From contig NZ_JAJLQZ010000004.1 of assembly GCF_020991375.1 (NCBI RefSeq), positions 62,001 through 126,000 on the forward strand: DNA of 64,000 bases, in the 5' to 3' direction. The position numbers were made by a program, and so were the translations under genes. Source of the DNA: Glycomyces amatae (lineage in GTDB: Bacteria; Actinomycetota; Actinomycetes; Mycobacteriales; Micromonosporaceae). Positions 1 through 8,824 of the stretch are shown one piece after another. A model generated the notes under the pieces. It made no database searches. It was not told where the DNA came from and saw only the letters and a program-made list of their open reading frames with translations. Positions within the stretch are counted from its first letter, which is position 1; the number at the start of each line of letters is the position of its first letter.

Positions 1-163
1 CGGCCGAGCCGGGAAGGTCGACGCGGAACGTGCACTGGAGTTCGCCGCGGAGGAGGCCCACCGTCACGAGGCTGTGCTCCGGATGGAAACCCAGGAGCAG
101 CGGAGTGGTGGTGATGAGGTCTACGGGCCCGTTGATGCGGATTCTTGCTTGTGTCATGTTCAT
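1..163 (-). CDS. DUF4192 domain protein, N-terminal part (runs off the window)
   Basis: Read on the minus strand, this stretch encodes about 54 residues starting MNMTQARIRINGPVD, then LLLGFHPEHSLVTVGLLRGE, and continues past the left edge. The LLGFxPxxSLVxxGL motif close to the N-terminus is typical of actinobacterial DUF4192 proteins, whose function is not known. Two start codons are possible, ATG at 163 or ATG at 157; neither has a clear Shine-Dalgarno sequence. A hexamer GACAGT lies 6 nt before ATG 163, which would fit a leaderless transcript as seen elsewhere in the window. It is divergent from the small ORF at 281 and from dnaE, with two DnaA boxes between them. The family call rests on the N-terminal motif only. 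Confidence 0.65.
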   Translation of the reverse strand, partial: MNMTQARIRINGPVDLITTTPLLLGFHPEHSLVTVGLLRGELQCTFRVDLPGSA

Positions 164-214
164 ACGTCAACTGTCCGTGACATGCCCATTACCCGCAAGA
201 ATTATTTTTTGGCC

Positions 215-244
215 TGTGGATAACCGAATCGGGCCTGTGGATTA
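215..244. promoter_or_regulatory. Two DnaA boxes, 21 bp apart, upstream of dnaE
   Basis: TGTGGATAA at 215-223 is the exact reverse complement of the consensus DnaA box TTATCCACA. TGTGGATTA at 236-244 differs at one position. Both lie in the same context (GGCCTGTGGAT), and their starts are 21 bp apart, about two helical turns, so two DnaA molecules could bind the same face. They sit between a DUF4192 gene and dnaE. No origin-like array of boxes or AT-rich unwinding element surrounds them, so regulation is more likely than initiation. Confidence 0.6.
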
Positions 245-280
245 TCGGGTGCCGAATGTCCGTTGTGGTAATGGGTTTCG

Positions 281-481
281 GTGCGGACGCCTTCCGGCGA
301 CCCCACCTTCTTCACGCGGCCGCGAGGCGGCGCGCCGCGCGACGTCTCCGAGTCGGCCGTGGAGCTGTTCTTCCCGCTCGACGAGGCGACCGCCGCGGTG
401 TTCGGCGAGGCCGCCGCGGGGGGCGAGACGGACGGCATCGCGGGTGCGGAGTCGGCGCGGCCGCCGGGCCCGGGGGACTAG
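281..481 (+). CDS. small hypothetical protein (66 aa) upstream of dnaE
   Basis: An open frame of 66 codons from GTG 281 with very strong G/C bias at third codon positions, as expected of a real gene in this genome. The middle reads DVSESAVELFFPLDEATAAVFGEA; the end is Gly/Pro/Asp-rich. There is no Shine-Dalgarno sequence, but a TAATGG hexamer lies exactly 6 nt before the GTG, resembling the leaderless arrangement of many other genes here. It ends 95 bp before dnaE. I do not recognise a family. The alternative is a chance ORF in the dnaE leader. Confidence 0.4.
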   Translation: MRTPSGDPTFFTRPRGGAPRDVSESAVELFFPLDEATAAVFGEAAAGGETDGIAGAESARPPGPGD

Positions 482-576
482 TCTTGAAAGTCTGGACCCG
501 GCCGCCCGCGCCCGTGTCGCGCGGGCCCGCGCCGGGCTCGCCCGGGAACAAAACCACAGGTCAGCGGGAGTAAAGC

Positions 577-3500
577 GTGTCGAATCAGTACGTCCACCTG
601 CACGTGCACACCGAATATTCGATGCTGGACGGGGCCGCGAAGCTCAAACCCCTGTTCGCCGAGGCGGAGCGGCTCGGGCAGCCCGCGATCGCGATGACCG
701 ACCACGGGAACATGTACGGCGGGTACGCGTTCTACCAGGAGTCGAAGAAGACCGGGATCAAGCCGATCATCGGCATCGAGGCGTACATCGCGCCGCAGGA
801 CCGGTTCCACAAGAAGCCCGTCTTCTGGGGCGAGCCGAGCCAGCGCGGCGACGACCTCTCCGGCGGCGGCTCCTACACCCACATGACGATGGTCGCCAAG
901 AACTCCACGGGCCTGCGGAACCTGTTCAAGCTCTCCAGCACCGCCTCGTTCGAGGGCTACTACTACAAGCCCCGCATGGACCGCGAGCTCATCGCCCAGC
1001 ACGCGGAGGGGATCGTCGCCACCACCGGCTGCCCCTCCGGCGAGGTCCAGACCCGGTTCCGCCTGGGGCAGACGAAGGAGGCCTACCAGGCCGCCTCGGA
1101 CTACCGCGACATCTTCGGGCCGGAGAACTTCTTCCTGGAGATCATGGACCACGACAACCAGATCGACATGCGCGTCAAGGACGAGCTGTACGAGCTGGGC
1201 CGGAAGATGGGCATCCCGCCGCTGGTCACCAACGACTCCCACTTCGTGACCGAGGACCAGAAGTCCACGCACGCGGCGCTGCTGTGCGTCCAGTCGGGCA
1301 CGACCCTGGACGACCCGAAGCGGTTCAAGTTCGACGGGGAGGGCTACTTCCTGCGCTCGGCCGAGCAGATGTACGGCATCAAGAGCGACGACCTGTGGCA
1401 GGAGGGCTGCGCGAACACGCTGCTCGTCGCCGAGATGGTCGAGTCGTACGACGAGATCTTCGCCGTCCAGGACCGGATGCCGGTCATCGAGGTCCCCGAG
1501 GGCCACGACCAGGGCACGTGGCTGCGCGAGCAGGTCGCGGCCGGCCTCAAGGAGCGGTTCCCGGGCCGGGACGTCCCGGCCGAGTACCTCGAGCGGGCCG
1601 AGCTCGAGCTGAACGTCATCATCAACGCCGGGTACCCCTCGTACTTCCTGGTCGTCGCCGACCTCATCTCCCACGCCCGGTCCGTGGGGATCTACGTCGG
1701 CCCCGGCCGCGGCTCGGCCGCGGGCTCCCTGGTCGCGTACGCCATGAAGATCACGAACATCGACCCGCTCGAGCACGGCCTGCTGTTCGAGCGGTTCCTC
1801 AACCCTGAGCGCGTCTCGATGCCCGACATCGACATCGACTTCGACGACCGCCGCCGCGGCGAGATGATCACGTACGCGACCGAGAAGTACGGCAAGGAGT
1901 TCGTCGCCCAGGTCATCACGTTCGGCACCATCAAGACCAAGGCCGCGATCAAGGACGCCGCGCGCGTCCACCACGGCCAGCCCGGCTTCTCGATCGCCGA
2001 GCGCATCACCAAGGCGCTGCCGCCGCCGGTCGCGGCCACCGACATCCCCCTGTCGGGGATCATGGACCCCGAGCACCCGCGCTTCAAGGAGGCGGGCGAG
2101 GTCCGGGGCCTGATCGAGAACGACGGCGAGGTCCGCCAGATCTTCGACACCGCGCTCGGCCTGGAGGGCCTGATCCGGAACGCGGGCGTCCACGCCTGCG
2201 CGGTCATCCTCTCCTCGCAGCCGCTGGTGGACTGCATCCCCATGTGGGCCAGGCCCGACGGGTCGATCATCACCGGCTGGGACTACCCGTCCTGCGAGGA
2301 CATCGGCCTGCTGAAGATGGACTTCCTGGGGCTGCGGAACCTCACCGTCATCGGTGACGCGATCGAGGCGATCAAGCTCAACAGAGGCATCGACCTCGAC
2401 CTGGACACGCTCGCCACCGACGACGCGAAGACGTACGAGCTGCTCTCCCGCGGCGACAGCCTCGGCGTGTTCCAGCTCGACGGCGGGGCCATGCGCGAGC
2501 TCCTCAAGCGCATGCAGCCCACCGAGTTCAACGACATCATCGCCGTGAACGCCCTGTACCGGCCGGGCCCGATGGCCGCGAACTCGCACAACAACTACGC
2601 CGACCGCAAGAACAAGCGCCAGGACGTCGTGCCGCTGCACCCCGAGCTCGCGGAGGCCCTGGAGGAGATCCTCTCCGAGACGTACGGCCTCATCGTCTAC
2701 CAGGAGCAGATCATGCGCATCGCGCAGAAGCTCGCCGGTTTCACGATGGGCCAGGCCGACATGCTCCGCAAGGCCATGGGCAAGAAGAAGCTCGACGTCC
2801 TGGAGAAGCAGTTCGCGTCGTTCGAAGCGGGCATGCAGTCGAACGGGTTCTCCAAGGAGTCCATCAAGACCCTGTGGGACATCATGCTCCCGTTCGCCGG
2901 GTACGCGTTCAACAAGTCGCACGCCGCCGGCTACGCCCTCGTCGGGTACTGGACGGCCTACCTGAAGGCGAACTACCCCGCCGAGTACATGGCGGCGCTG
3001 CTCACCTCGGTGGGCGACTCGAAGGACAAGGCCGCGGTGTACCTGTCGGAGTGCCGCCGCATGGGCATCACCGTCATGCCGCCGGACGTCAACGAATCGC
3101 GGCACGTGTTCCACCCGGTCGGCAAGGACATCCGCTACGGCATGGGCGCGGTCCGCAACGTCGGCGCGAACGTGGTCGCCGGGATCATCGAGGCGCGCGA
3201 GGAGAAGGGCGCCTACACCGACTTCAAGGACTTCCTCCAGAAGGTGCCGGCGCCGGTGTGCAACAAGCGCACCGTCGAGTCGCTCATCAAGGCGGGCGCG
3301 TTCGACTCCCTCGGGCACGCGCGGCGCAGCCTCGCCGAGGTGCACGAGAAGGCCATCGACGCGATGGTGTCCATCAAGAAGGAGGAGGCCCGCGGCCAGT
3401 TCGACCTGTTCGGCGGGATGATGGCCGATACGAGCGAGACGCTCGGGGTGGACCTGACCATCGGCGACGACGAGTGGGAGCGGCGCGACAAGCTCGCGTT

Positions 3501-4119
3501 CGAACGCGAGATGCTCGGCCTGTACGTCTCCGACCACCCGCTCAACGGCTTCGAGCGGCTCCTGTCGTCGAACGCGGACCGGCCCGTCGCGGCCCTGCAC
3601 GGCGAGGAGCTGCCCGACGGCGCGAACGTGCGCGTCGCCGGGATCCTCCAGAACGTCGCCAAGCGGGTCACCAAGCAGGGCAAGCTGTGGGCGTCGGCCA
3701 CACTGGAGGACCTGGCCGGGTCCATCGAGGTCCGGTTCTTCCCCAACACGTACGAGCTGGTGTCGGAGTCGCTCGCCGACGACCTCGTGTGCTGCGTCAA
3801 GGGCAAGCTCGACCGGCGCGACGGCACCGCCCAGCTCATCGCCCAGGACCTCGCCGTCCTCGACACCTCCAGCGGGCCGGAGGCGAACTCGGCGCCGATC
3901 ACCCTCGCGCTGCGGGCCGCGTCGGTCAACCCGGCGCTCATCGAGAAGCTCTCCGACACGTTCAGGACCCACCGCGGCGAGGCGCAGGTGCGCGTCCAGC
4001 TCGGCAACGGGCCCAAGACGACGCTGCTGGCGTTGGGCGACGCGTGGCGGGTGCGGCCCTCCATCGAGCTGTCGGCCGACCTGAAGGCGCTGCTGGGGGC
4101 CGGCGCCCTCATCGGATAG
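577..4119 (+). CDS. dnaE: DNA polymerase III alpha subunit DnaE
   Basis: Replicative DNA polymerase catalytic subunit, 1,180 aa, the usual length for actinobacterial DnaE1. It starts with a PHP domain carrying HLHVHTEYS (residues 7-15), which in this type can keep proofreading metal-binding residues. The polymerase core has [12 protein letters not shown] near 381-392 and the catalytic aspartates in [12 protein letters not shown] near 416. A finger/HhH region follows, then an OB-fold ([17 protein letters not shown]) near 1,019. GTG 577 is chosen because a GCGGGAG ribosome site lies 6 nt upstream and the PHP domain begins immediately. The gene stands alone, with a perfect terminator palindrome 14 bp after the stop. 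Upstream DnaA boxes hint at control linked to replication. Confidence 0.98.
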   Translation: MSNQYVHLHVHTEYSMLDGAAKLKPLFAEAERLGQPAIAMTDHGNMYGGYAFYQESKKTGIKPIIGIEAYIAPQDRFHKKPVFWGEPSQRGDDLSGGGSYTHMTMVAKNSTGLRNLFKLSSTASFEGYYYKPRMDRELIAQHAEGIVATTGCPSGEVQTRFRLGQTKEAYQAASDYRDIFGPENFFLEIMDHDNQIDMRVKDELYELGRKMGIPPLVTNDSHFVTEDQKSTHAALLCVQSGTTLDDPKRFKFDGEGYFLRSAEQMYGIKSDDLWQEGCANTLLVAEMVESYDEIFAVQDRMPVIEVPEGHDQGTWLREQVAAGLKERFPGRDVPAEYLERAELELNVIINAGYPSYFLVVADLISHARSVGIYVGPGRGSAAGSLVAYAMKITNIDPLEHGLLFERFLNPERVSMPDIDIDFDDRRRGEMITYATEKYGKEFVAQVITFGTIKTKAAIKDAARVHHGQPGFSIAERITKALPPPVAATDIPLSGIMDPEHPRFKEAGEVRGLIENDGEVRQIFDTALGLEGLIRNAGVHACAVILSSQPLVDCIPMWARPDGSIITGWDYPSCEDIGLLKMDFLGLRNLTVIGDAIEAIKLNRGIDLDLDTLATDDAKTYELLSRGDSLGVFQLDGGAMRELLKRMQPTEFNDIIAVNALYRPGPMAANSHNNYADRKNKRQDVVPLHPELAEALEEILSETYGLIVYQEQIMRIAQKLAGFTMGQADMLRKAMGKKKLDVLEKQFASFEAGMQSNGFSKESIKTLWDIMLPFAGYAFNKSHAAGYALVGYWTAYLKANYPAEYMAALLTSVGDSKDKAAVYLSECRRMGITVMPPDVNESRHVFHPVGKDIRYGMGAVRNVGANVVAGIIEAREEKGAYTDFKDFLQKVPAPVCNKRTVESLIKAGAFDSLGHARRSLAEVHEKAIDAMVSIKKEEARGQFDLFGGMMADTSETLGVDLTIGDDEWERRDKLAFEREMLGLYVSDHPLNGFERLLSSNADRPVAALHGEELPDGANVRVAGILQNVAKRVTKQGKLWASATLEDLAGSIEVRFFPNTYELVSESLADDLVCCVKGKLDRRDGTAQLIAQDLAVLDTSSGPEANSAPITLALRAASVNPALIEKLSDTFRTHRGEAQVRVQLGNGPKTTLLALGDAWRVRPSIELSADLKALLGAGALIG

Positions 4120-4133
4120 GCGCCCGCACCGGC

Positions 4134-4169
4134 ACCGGGCCCGGCCGCTGTACAGCGGCCGGGCCCGGT
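4134..4169 (+). terminator. dnaE terminator, 36-bp perfect palindrome
   Basis: An uninterrupted 18-bp inverted repeat centred on GCTGTACAGC, followed by TTT. It starts 14 bp after the dnaE stop codon. Confidence 0.85.
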
Positions 4170-4180
4170 TTCGCCTCCCC

Positions 4181-4209
4181 GCAGCGGATCCGGCCGCCGG
4201 ATCCGCTGC
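4181..4209. terminator. second hairpin in the dnaE / SDR convergent gap
   Basis: GCAGCGGATCCGG and its exact complement flank a 3-nt loop. It probably ends transcription from the opposing short-chain dehydrogenase gene or backs up the dnaE terminator. A tandem duplicate of CTGGACTGCCCCGC follows at about 4212-4239. Confidence 0.6.
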
Positions 4210-4356
4210 GTCTGGACTGCCCCGCCTGGACTGCCCCGCCCGTGCGGGCCTCGGCCGCGCTGCGCGCCCTGACGGCCGCCTCCGGGTCCGCTGCTCACGG
4301 GCGCCGATGCCGCCCGGCCGCGACGGGGGTATGACGGCATTGCCGCCGTACCACCG

Positions 4357-5214
4357 TCACGCGTCGAAGTCGGTGCCCCGCGCGACCGGCTCCCACGCGG
4401 TGAACTCGGCCTGCTGCGCCGCGAGCTCCGCGCCGATCGCGTCCGCCGCGTCGGCGCCGAGCACCAGGCGCAGCGGCACCTCCTCGGCCGCGAGCGCCTC
4501 GAGGATCGCCGTGGCCGCCTTCGCCGGGTCGCCCGGCTGGGTCCCGTCCGAGTCGGGGAACGCGGTCCTGAACGGCCCCACCGTGTCCTCGTATCCGGGG
4601 ACCGGCGCCGACTGGGAGTGGCCGGTCCCGTTCAGGCCGGTGCGGAACGCGCCCGGTTCGACCACGAGCACGTCCACGCCGTGCGGCCGGACCTCCGCGG
4701 CGAGCGCCGCGCTCAGCCCCTCCAAGGCGTGCTTGCTCGCCGAGTAGGCGCCCACGCCCGGGAAGGACATGCGCCCGCCCATGCTGCTGATCTGCACGAT
4801 CGCGCCCGACCCTCGGGCCCGCATGTGCGGCAGGACCGCCCGGACCAGCGCGGCCGGGCCGAAGAAGTGCAGGTCCATCAGGGACCGCAGTTCGGCGTCG
4901 GTCGACTCCTCGACCGCGCCGACATGGCCGCGCCCGGCATTGTTGACCAGGACGTCGATGCGGCCGTACCAGAGCACGGCCTCGGCCACGACCGCGCCCG
5001 CCCGGTCGGGGTCGGTGACGTCCAGGGCCACCGGGACCGCCCGGCCCGGGTGGGCGGCGGCCAGGTCCTCCAGGGCCTCGGGCCTGCGGGCCGTCGCGAT
5101 CACGGTGTCGCCCGCCTCCAGCGCGGCCTCGGCGACGGCGCGGCCGAAGCCCGAGGAGGCGCCGGTGACGAGCCAGACGCGGCCCTGGGCGGTGCGAACG
5201 GGGTTGTCGCTCAT
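4357..5214 (-). CDS. short-chain dehydrogenase/reductase (SDR)
   Basis: A 285-aa NAD(P)-dependent oxidoreductase of the classical SDR type. Visible motifs are TGASSGFG (17-24, cofactor binding), NNAG near 91-94, a serine in the QISSMGG strand, and YSASK (Tyr157/Lys161). Arg residues after the first strand (TARRPE) suggest a preference for NADP. The substrate cannot be read from the sequence. The longer open frame upstream is ignored because ATG 5214 has a strong GAAGGGAA ribosome site. The gene is divergent from a LysR regulator, with a LysR-type box in the 105-bp gap, so it is the likely target of that regulator. Confidence 0.9.
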   Translation of the reverse strand: MSDNPVRTAQGRVWLVTGASSGFGRAVAEAALEAGDTVIATARRPEALEDLAAAHPGRAVPVALDVTDPDRAGAVVAEAVLWYGRIDVLVNNAGRGHVGAVEESTDAELRSLMDLHFFGPAALVRAVLPHMRARGSGAIVQISSMGGRMSFPGVGAYSASKHALEGLSAALAAEVRPHGVDVLVVEPGAFRTGLNGTGHSQSAPVPGYEDTVGPFRTAFPDSDGTQPGDPAKAATAILEALAAEEVPLRLVLGADAADAIGAELAAQQAEFTAWEPVARGTDFDA

Positions 5215-5295
5215 GGTGTTCCCTTCAGCAGTGGTGTCCGCTCCTTTATCCCCCGGGCGCCGCGGGGCCGTCCAATACCGTTCTTCGACCGCGCC

Positions 5296-5313
5296 ATAAA
5301 CGCGACTTATGAT
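5296..5313 (+). promoter_or_regulatory. LysR-type box overlapping a leaderless -10
   Basis: ATAA-N7-TTAT at 5296-5310 contains the T-N11-A spacing of LysR regulators. It overlaps TATGAT at 5308-5313, an excellent -10 that ends 6 nt before the lysR ATG. The position would allow both autoregulation and control of the divergent SDR gene. Confidence 0.55.
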
Positions 5314-5319
5314 CGCTGC

Positions 5320-6201
5320 ATGGAACTGCGGCAGCTCCGGTACCTGGCGGCGATCGGCGAGCACGGGAACCTCGGCAGGGCCGCGAAGGCCCTGTACGTG
5401 AGCCAGCCGGCGCTCTCGTACGCGCTGGGGCGCCTCGAGTCCGAACTGGGGGTGCGCCTGTTCGACCGCATCCCGGCCGGGGTCGCCGCGACCGAGGCCG
5501 GGCGGGAGGTCCTGCGCGCCGCCCGGGAGGCGGTCGCGGCCGCCGACCGGGTCCGGGCGGTCGCCGAGCGGCACCGCCGCAGCGAGGACGGGGTGCTGCG
5601 CGTCGGCTTCGAGGCCAGCGGCGCCGGGGACCTGACGCGGCGGGCCCGCGCCGAGTTCTCCCGCCGGCACCCGCGCGTCCGCGTGGAGCCCAAGCGGTTC
5701 GACTGGGGCGGCGAGGCCGCCGCCGTGCGCGAGGGCCGGGTCGACGTCGCGTTCGTGTGGCTCCCGGCCGACCTCGACGGGTGCCGCAGCGTCCCGGTCC
5801 ACACCGAGCCGCGCGTCGTCGGCCTCCCCGTCGGGCACCGCCTCGCGGACCGGCCGAGCGTCAGCGTCCTCGACACCAACGAGGAGCCGCTCATGTGGAC
5901 GACCGCGGCGCCGCGCGCATGGGTCGACTGGTGGGCCGTCAACCCCCGCCCCGACGGGTCCGAACCGCGGTGGGGGCCCGAGAACGGCAACGTCGAGGAG
6001 ATGCTCGAACAGGTCGCCGAGGGCGCCGCCGTGTGCTTCGCCCCGCAGAGCATGGCCGCCTACTACGCCCGGCCCGACCTGGTGTGGGTGCCGATGCACG
6101 ACGTCGAGCCGCTGCGCGTGGTCCTCGCCTGGCCCCTCGACGCCGAGACGCCGCTGGTGCGCGGCTTCGCCGAGGTCGTCCAAGAACTCGCCGACCTGTG
6201 A
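5320..6201 (+). CDS. LysR family transcriptional regulator
   Basis: A 293-aa regulator. The N-terminal 60 residues form the winged helix-turn-helix (LRQLRYLAAIGEHGNLGRAA, then SQPALSYALGRLESELG). The rest is a periplasmic-binding-protein-like effector domain beginning near VLRVGFEASG. ATG 5320 is placed 6 nt after a TATGAT box and lacks a Shine-Dalgarno sequence, so the mRNA is probably leaderless. It is divergent from the SDR gene and followed 92 bp downstream by a CMD-fold gene that shares a translation-start motif with the SDR gene. The two neighbours may form its regulon. The effector is unknown. Confidence 0.92.
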   Translation: MELRQLRYLAAIGEHGNLGRAAKALYVSQPALSYALGRLESELGVRLFDRIPAGVAATEAGREVLRAAREAVAAADRVRAVAERHRRSEDGVLRVGFEASGAGDLTRRARAEFSRRHPRVRVEPKRFDWGGEAAAVREGRVDVAFVWLPADLDGCRSVPVHTEPRVVGLPVGHRLADRPSVSVLDTNEEPLMWTTAAPRAWVDWWAVNPRPDGSEPRWGPENGNVEEMLEQVAEGAAVCFAPQSMAAYYARPDLVWVPMHDVEPLRVVLAWPLDAETPLVRGFAEVVQELADL

Positions 6202-6293
6202 CCGAGGACGCAGCCGATGCCGGTCCGGGGCGGTCACACCCGTGGCGCGGGGCCCGTCATGACGGTGAAGCACCAATCGAAGGGAACACCGCC

Positions 6294-6764
6294 ATGAGCA
6301 CCTACCCCCGCATCGAGAACCCCGGTCGGCACCTGCCCGTCGTCAACGAGATCGCCGCGGCCGTCAACAAGGTGAACGCCGAGGGCGTCCTCCCCAAGAC
6401 GCTCGTGACCCTCGTGCAGCTGCGCGTCGGCCAGATCCTCGGCTCCAGCTACTTCACCGCCCGCCAGCTCGGCGACGCCGAGGACACCCCCGAGCGGCTC
6501 GGCGCCGTCGCCACCTGGCGGACCTCGCCGTACTTCACCGACGCCGAGAAGGCCGCGCTCGCGCTGGCCGAGGCCGTCCACACCCCGAACCCGAGCGGCG
6601 AGCGTGTCAGCGACGAGCTGTTCGACGAGGCCGGGAAGCACTTCAGCGACCAGGAGATCGTGGCGCTCATCGGGGTCCTCGGGCAGATCGGGTTCTTCAT
6701 CCCGCTGGCCCTCATCGGCAACCCCAAGGTCGGCGTCTCCTTCGCCGAGCAGTGGAGCCGGTAG
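6294..6764 (+). CDS. carboxymuconolactone-decarboxylase-fold protein lacking AhpD cysteines
   Basis: A 156-aa all-helical protein of the CMD/AhpD-like family: LRVGQILG, then DTPERLGAVATWRTSPYFTDAEKAALALAEAV, then a C-terminal helix with ALIGNPKVGVSF. Family peroxidases carry Cys-x2-Cys-x3-His after the QxxG turn. Here these positions are Ser51, Phe54 and Gln58, so redox chemistry of the AhpD type is not expected. ATG 6294 has a GAAGGGAA ribosome site. It may be co-regulated with the SDR gene by the adjacent LysR protein, since both start regions share GAAGGGAACACC. The physiological role is unknown. Confidence 0.85.
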   Translation: MSTYPRIENPGRHLPVVNEIAAAVNKVNAEGVLPKTLVTLVQLRVGQILGSSYFTARQLGDAEDTPERLGAVATWRTSPYFTDAEKAALALAEAVHTPNPSGERVSDELFDEAGKHFSDQEIVALIGVLGQIGFFIPLALIGNPKVGVSFAEQWSR

Positions 6765-6772
6765 CGGCGTGA

Positions 6773-6805
6773 CCGAGGGGCCCGCGCCCGGCGCGGGCCC
6801 CTCGG
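6773..6805. terminator. bidirectional terminator
   Basis: A perfect 15-bp stem (CCGAGGGGCCCGCGC and complement) with a 3-nt loop, between the convergent CMD-fold and DoxX-like genes. Confidence 0.85.
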
Positions 6806-6813
6806 CCGCGGTC

Positions 6814-7161
6814 TCAGGCGAGGACGCCGAGGACGAGCGCGGCGGCGGCCGGGACCAGGTACATGACCGGGTAGGCCACGGTCTTGTACGAGCGGGCCCG
6901 CAGGACCGTGACGACCGCGCCGGTGAAGTAGAGGACGACGCCGATCGCGGCGGCCACGCCGACGACCGGGACGAACAGGCCGACCAGGAGGCCCAGGGCC
7001 CCGGCCGCCTTCGCGGCGCCGAGCCAGGGCCACCACGACCGCGGCACGCCGTACTCGGTGAGCGGTTCGACCACGAACGCGGCCCTGGTCAGGATCGAGT
7101 AGGCCGAGAAGCCCACCCAGAGCGCGGCGGCGACGGTGACGATGATGTGGGCGAGGGCCAT
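6814..7161 (-). CDS. DoxX-like membrane protein
   Basis: A 115-aa protein made almost entirely of four hydrophobic helices, with short polar turns (LTEYGVPRSWWPWLGAAKAAGA between helices 1 and 2). The pattern of a Gly-rich second helix and an Arg/Lys-containing turn (RARSYKT) before the last helix fits the DoxX/DoxX-like family, small inner-membrane proteins of mostly unknown role. It is a single gene converging on the CMD-fold gene and divergent from the FGE-like gene. The family call is from size and topology plus the PRSWWPW turn. Confidence 0.75.
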   Translation of the reverse strand: MALAHIIVTVAAALWVGFSAYSILTRAAFVVEPLTEYGVPRSWWPWLGAAKAAGALGLLVGLFVPVVGVAAAIGVVLYFTGAVVTVLRARSYKTVAYPVMYLVPAAAALVLGVLA

Positions 7162-7285
7162 GGGAGTGCTCCGGTTCGTTTCGCGGTGAGGCTGACATCC
7201 GGTTGAACCGCGGGCCGCCGGGAGTGTGACGGCCGGACCGCGAACGTGTCCGCAGTCACGGGGCTCCGGTCGGGGCGGCCCCGCC

Positions 7286-7291
7286 TAGGAT
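7286..7291 (+). promoter_or_regulatory. leaderless -10 TAGGAT
   Basis: TAGGAT ends exactly 6 nt before ATG 7298. There is no Shine-Dalgarno sequence. Confidence 0.6.
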
Positions 7292-7297
7292 GCGGTC

Positions 7298-7951
7298 ATG
7301 GAGACGATGCGGGCGATCGAGGCCGGGAGCGCGACGCTCACCGACCGGCGCACCGAACGGAGCTGGACCGTCGAGGTCGCGCCGTTCCGGCTGTCCGCCT
7401 TGCAGGTCACGCGCCGCGCCGTCGCCGAGGCCGCCGGGGCCGCCGCGGACGGCGACGAGCTGCTGCCGGCGGTGGACCTCTCCTGGTTCGACGCCGTCCG
7501 CCACTGCAACCGGGTCTCCGAACTGGAGGGCCTGCGCCCCGCCTACGGCCTTCCCGAGACGGACGACGGCGACGCGGTCGTGTGGGACCGGGCCGCCGAC
7601 GGCTACCGGCTCCCCACCGAGGCCGAGTGGGAGTACGCGTGCCGAGCCGGGACGACCGGCCCTCGCTACGGCGACCTCGACGCGATCGCCTGGCACCGCG
7701 GCAACTCCGGGGAGCGCCCCCACCGCGGCGGCGGGAGGCTCCCGAACGCCTGGGGCCTGCACGACATGATCGGCAACGTCTGGGAGTGGTGCTGGGACGT
7801 CTACGACGCCGAGGTCTACCGGGACTACCGGGTCATCAAGGGCGGCGGCTGGTTCGACGAGCACTGGTCGTGCCGGGCCGGGGTGCGCCGCCGCACCATG
7901 CCGTCCCTGGCGATCGACGACCTCGGGTTCCGGCTGGCGCGCAACGCGTGA
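7298..7951 (+). CDS. formylglycine-generating-enzyme-like (SUMF1) domain protein
   Basis: A 217-aa protein of the FGE-sulfatase fold. Family signatures are YRLPTEAEWEYACRAG (103-118), WGLHDMIGNVWEWCWD (152-167), IKGGGWF (180-186) and GFRLARN at the end. True copper-dependent FGE enzymes have two cysteines in a GGSFxCxxxxC motif. Here the first is Asp187 and only the second, Cys192, remains, so sulfatase activation is unlikely. The fold is also used for sulfoxide synthases, binding domains and phage variable proteins. No sulfatase gene is in the window. The start is fixed by the TAGGAT box 6 nt upstream. Confidence 0.88.
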   Translation: METMRAIEAGSATLTDRRTERSWTVEVAPFRLSALQVTRRAVAEAAGAAADGDELLPAVDLSWFDAVRHCNRVSELEGLRPAYGLPETDDGDAVVWDRAADGYRLPTEAEWEYACRAGTTGPRYGDLDAIAWHRGNSGERPHRGGGRLPNAWGLHDMIGNVWEWCWDVYDAEVYRDYRVIKGGGWFDEHWSCRAGVRRRTMPSLAIDDLGFRLARNA

Positions 7952-8023
7952 GCGCGGGCCGGCCCCGAGGTGATCGCCGCCGGGCTCCGGGACGTCGTCG
8001 CCACCCTCGAGGAGTGAGCGGCC

Positions 8024-8824
8024 TCAGGCCCAGTTCGCGCGCCGCGCCGCCCGCCGCAGCACCCGCAGCAGCAGCGGCCCGGTCAGCAGCACCAGCGCCA
8101 CCGTGGTCGCCGCCCGCCCGACGTCCCAGCCCAGCGAGGTGGCGAGCGTGTACGCCAGCAGCCGCGACAGGTTCTCCTCCACGCCCCCGCCCGGGACGTA
8201 CGACAGGTTCCCCTGCGTGATCGCGAACGGCCAGAACGACAGGTTCAGCAGCAGCCCGTACGCCAGGGACGACACCGCGCCGTAGGCCGCCAGCAGCGCC
8301 AGCTCGGCGGCGCGGCCCGCCCGGGAGCCCCCCGTGCGCGGCAGCAGGCCCGCGCCCAGGCCCACGAACGCCGCCGCGAACATCTGGTACGGCATCCACG
8401 GGCCCACCCCGCCCGTGAGCAGCGCCGACGCGAACAGCCCCGTGCAGCCCAGGAGGAACCCGAACCCCGCCCCGAACACCCTGCCCGCCAAGACGATCAG
8501 GAAGAACACCGTCTCCACCCCGGCCGCGCCCGCCCCGAACGGGCGCACCGCCGCGACCACCGCCGACATGACGCCGAGCATCGCCACCGCCCGCGCGTCC
8601 AGGCCGCCGTCCGCGAGCTGGACCAGCACCGACGCCGTCACCAGCGGCAGCAGCAGCGCGAACAGCCAAGGGCCCGACGTGGTCTCGGTGAGCGCCCCGC
8701 CCGGCGCCGCCAGCAGCGGCCACGCCATGGCGACCAGCCCGAACCCCGCCGCCAGCGCCAGCGCGAGCGCCGCCCGCCACCGCACCGGCGGCCGCGGCCG
8801 CACCGCCTCAACCTCCCGCGGCAT
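8024..8824 (-). CDS. ECF transporter S component, probable cobalamin/corrinoid specificity
   Basis: A 266-aa membrane protein with about seven hydrophobic helices. After an N-terminal polar stretch (PREVEAVRPRPPVRWR) it shows RPFGAGAAGVETVFFLIVLAGRVFGAGFGFLLG and PWMPYQMFAAAFVGLGAGLLP, the arrangement of energy-coupling-factor substrate-binding (S) subunits. Its start overlaps the end of the ATPase gene by 17 nt, so it is the last gene of the operon beta-protein, T, A-A, S. Substrate specificity is inferred from the locus: a cobalamin riboswitch and intrinsic-factor-like binding proteins lie upstream. The sequence alone would allow another vitamin. Confidence 0.85.
   Translation of the reverse strand: MPREVEAVRPRPPVRWRAALALALAAGFGLVAMAWPLLAAPGGALTETTSGPWLFALLLPLVTASVLVQLADGGLDARAVAMLGVMSAVVAAVRPFGAGAAGVETVFFLIVLAGRVFGAGFGFLLGCTGLFASALLTGGVGPWMPYQMFAAAFVGLGAGLLPRTGGSRAGRAAELALLAAYGAVSSLAYGLLLNLSFWPFAITQGNLSYVPGGGVEENLSRLLAYTLATSLGWDVGRAATTVALVLLTGPLLLRVLRRAARRANWA

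Noticed and set aside
215-244. Chromosomal replication origin
   Set aside because: Only two DnaA boxes, no dnaA/dnaN/gyrB neighbourhood and no AT-rich unwinding region.
478-3972. 1,164-codon open frame antisense to dnaE, and similar long antisense frames elsewhere
   Set aside because: It is the shadow of dnaE codon bias in high-GC DN. It has no family motifs, and dnaE on the other strand is certain.
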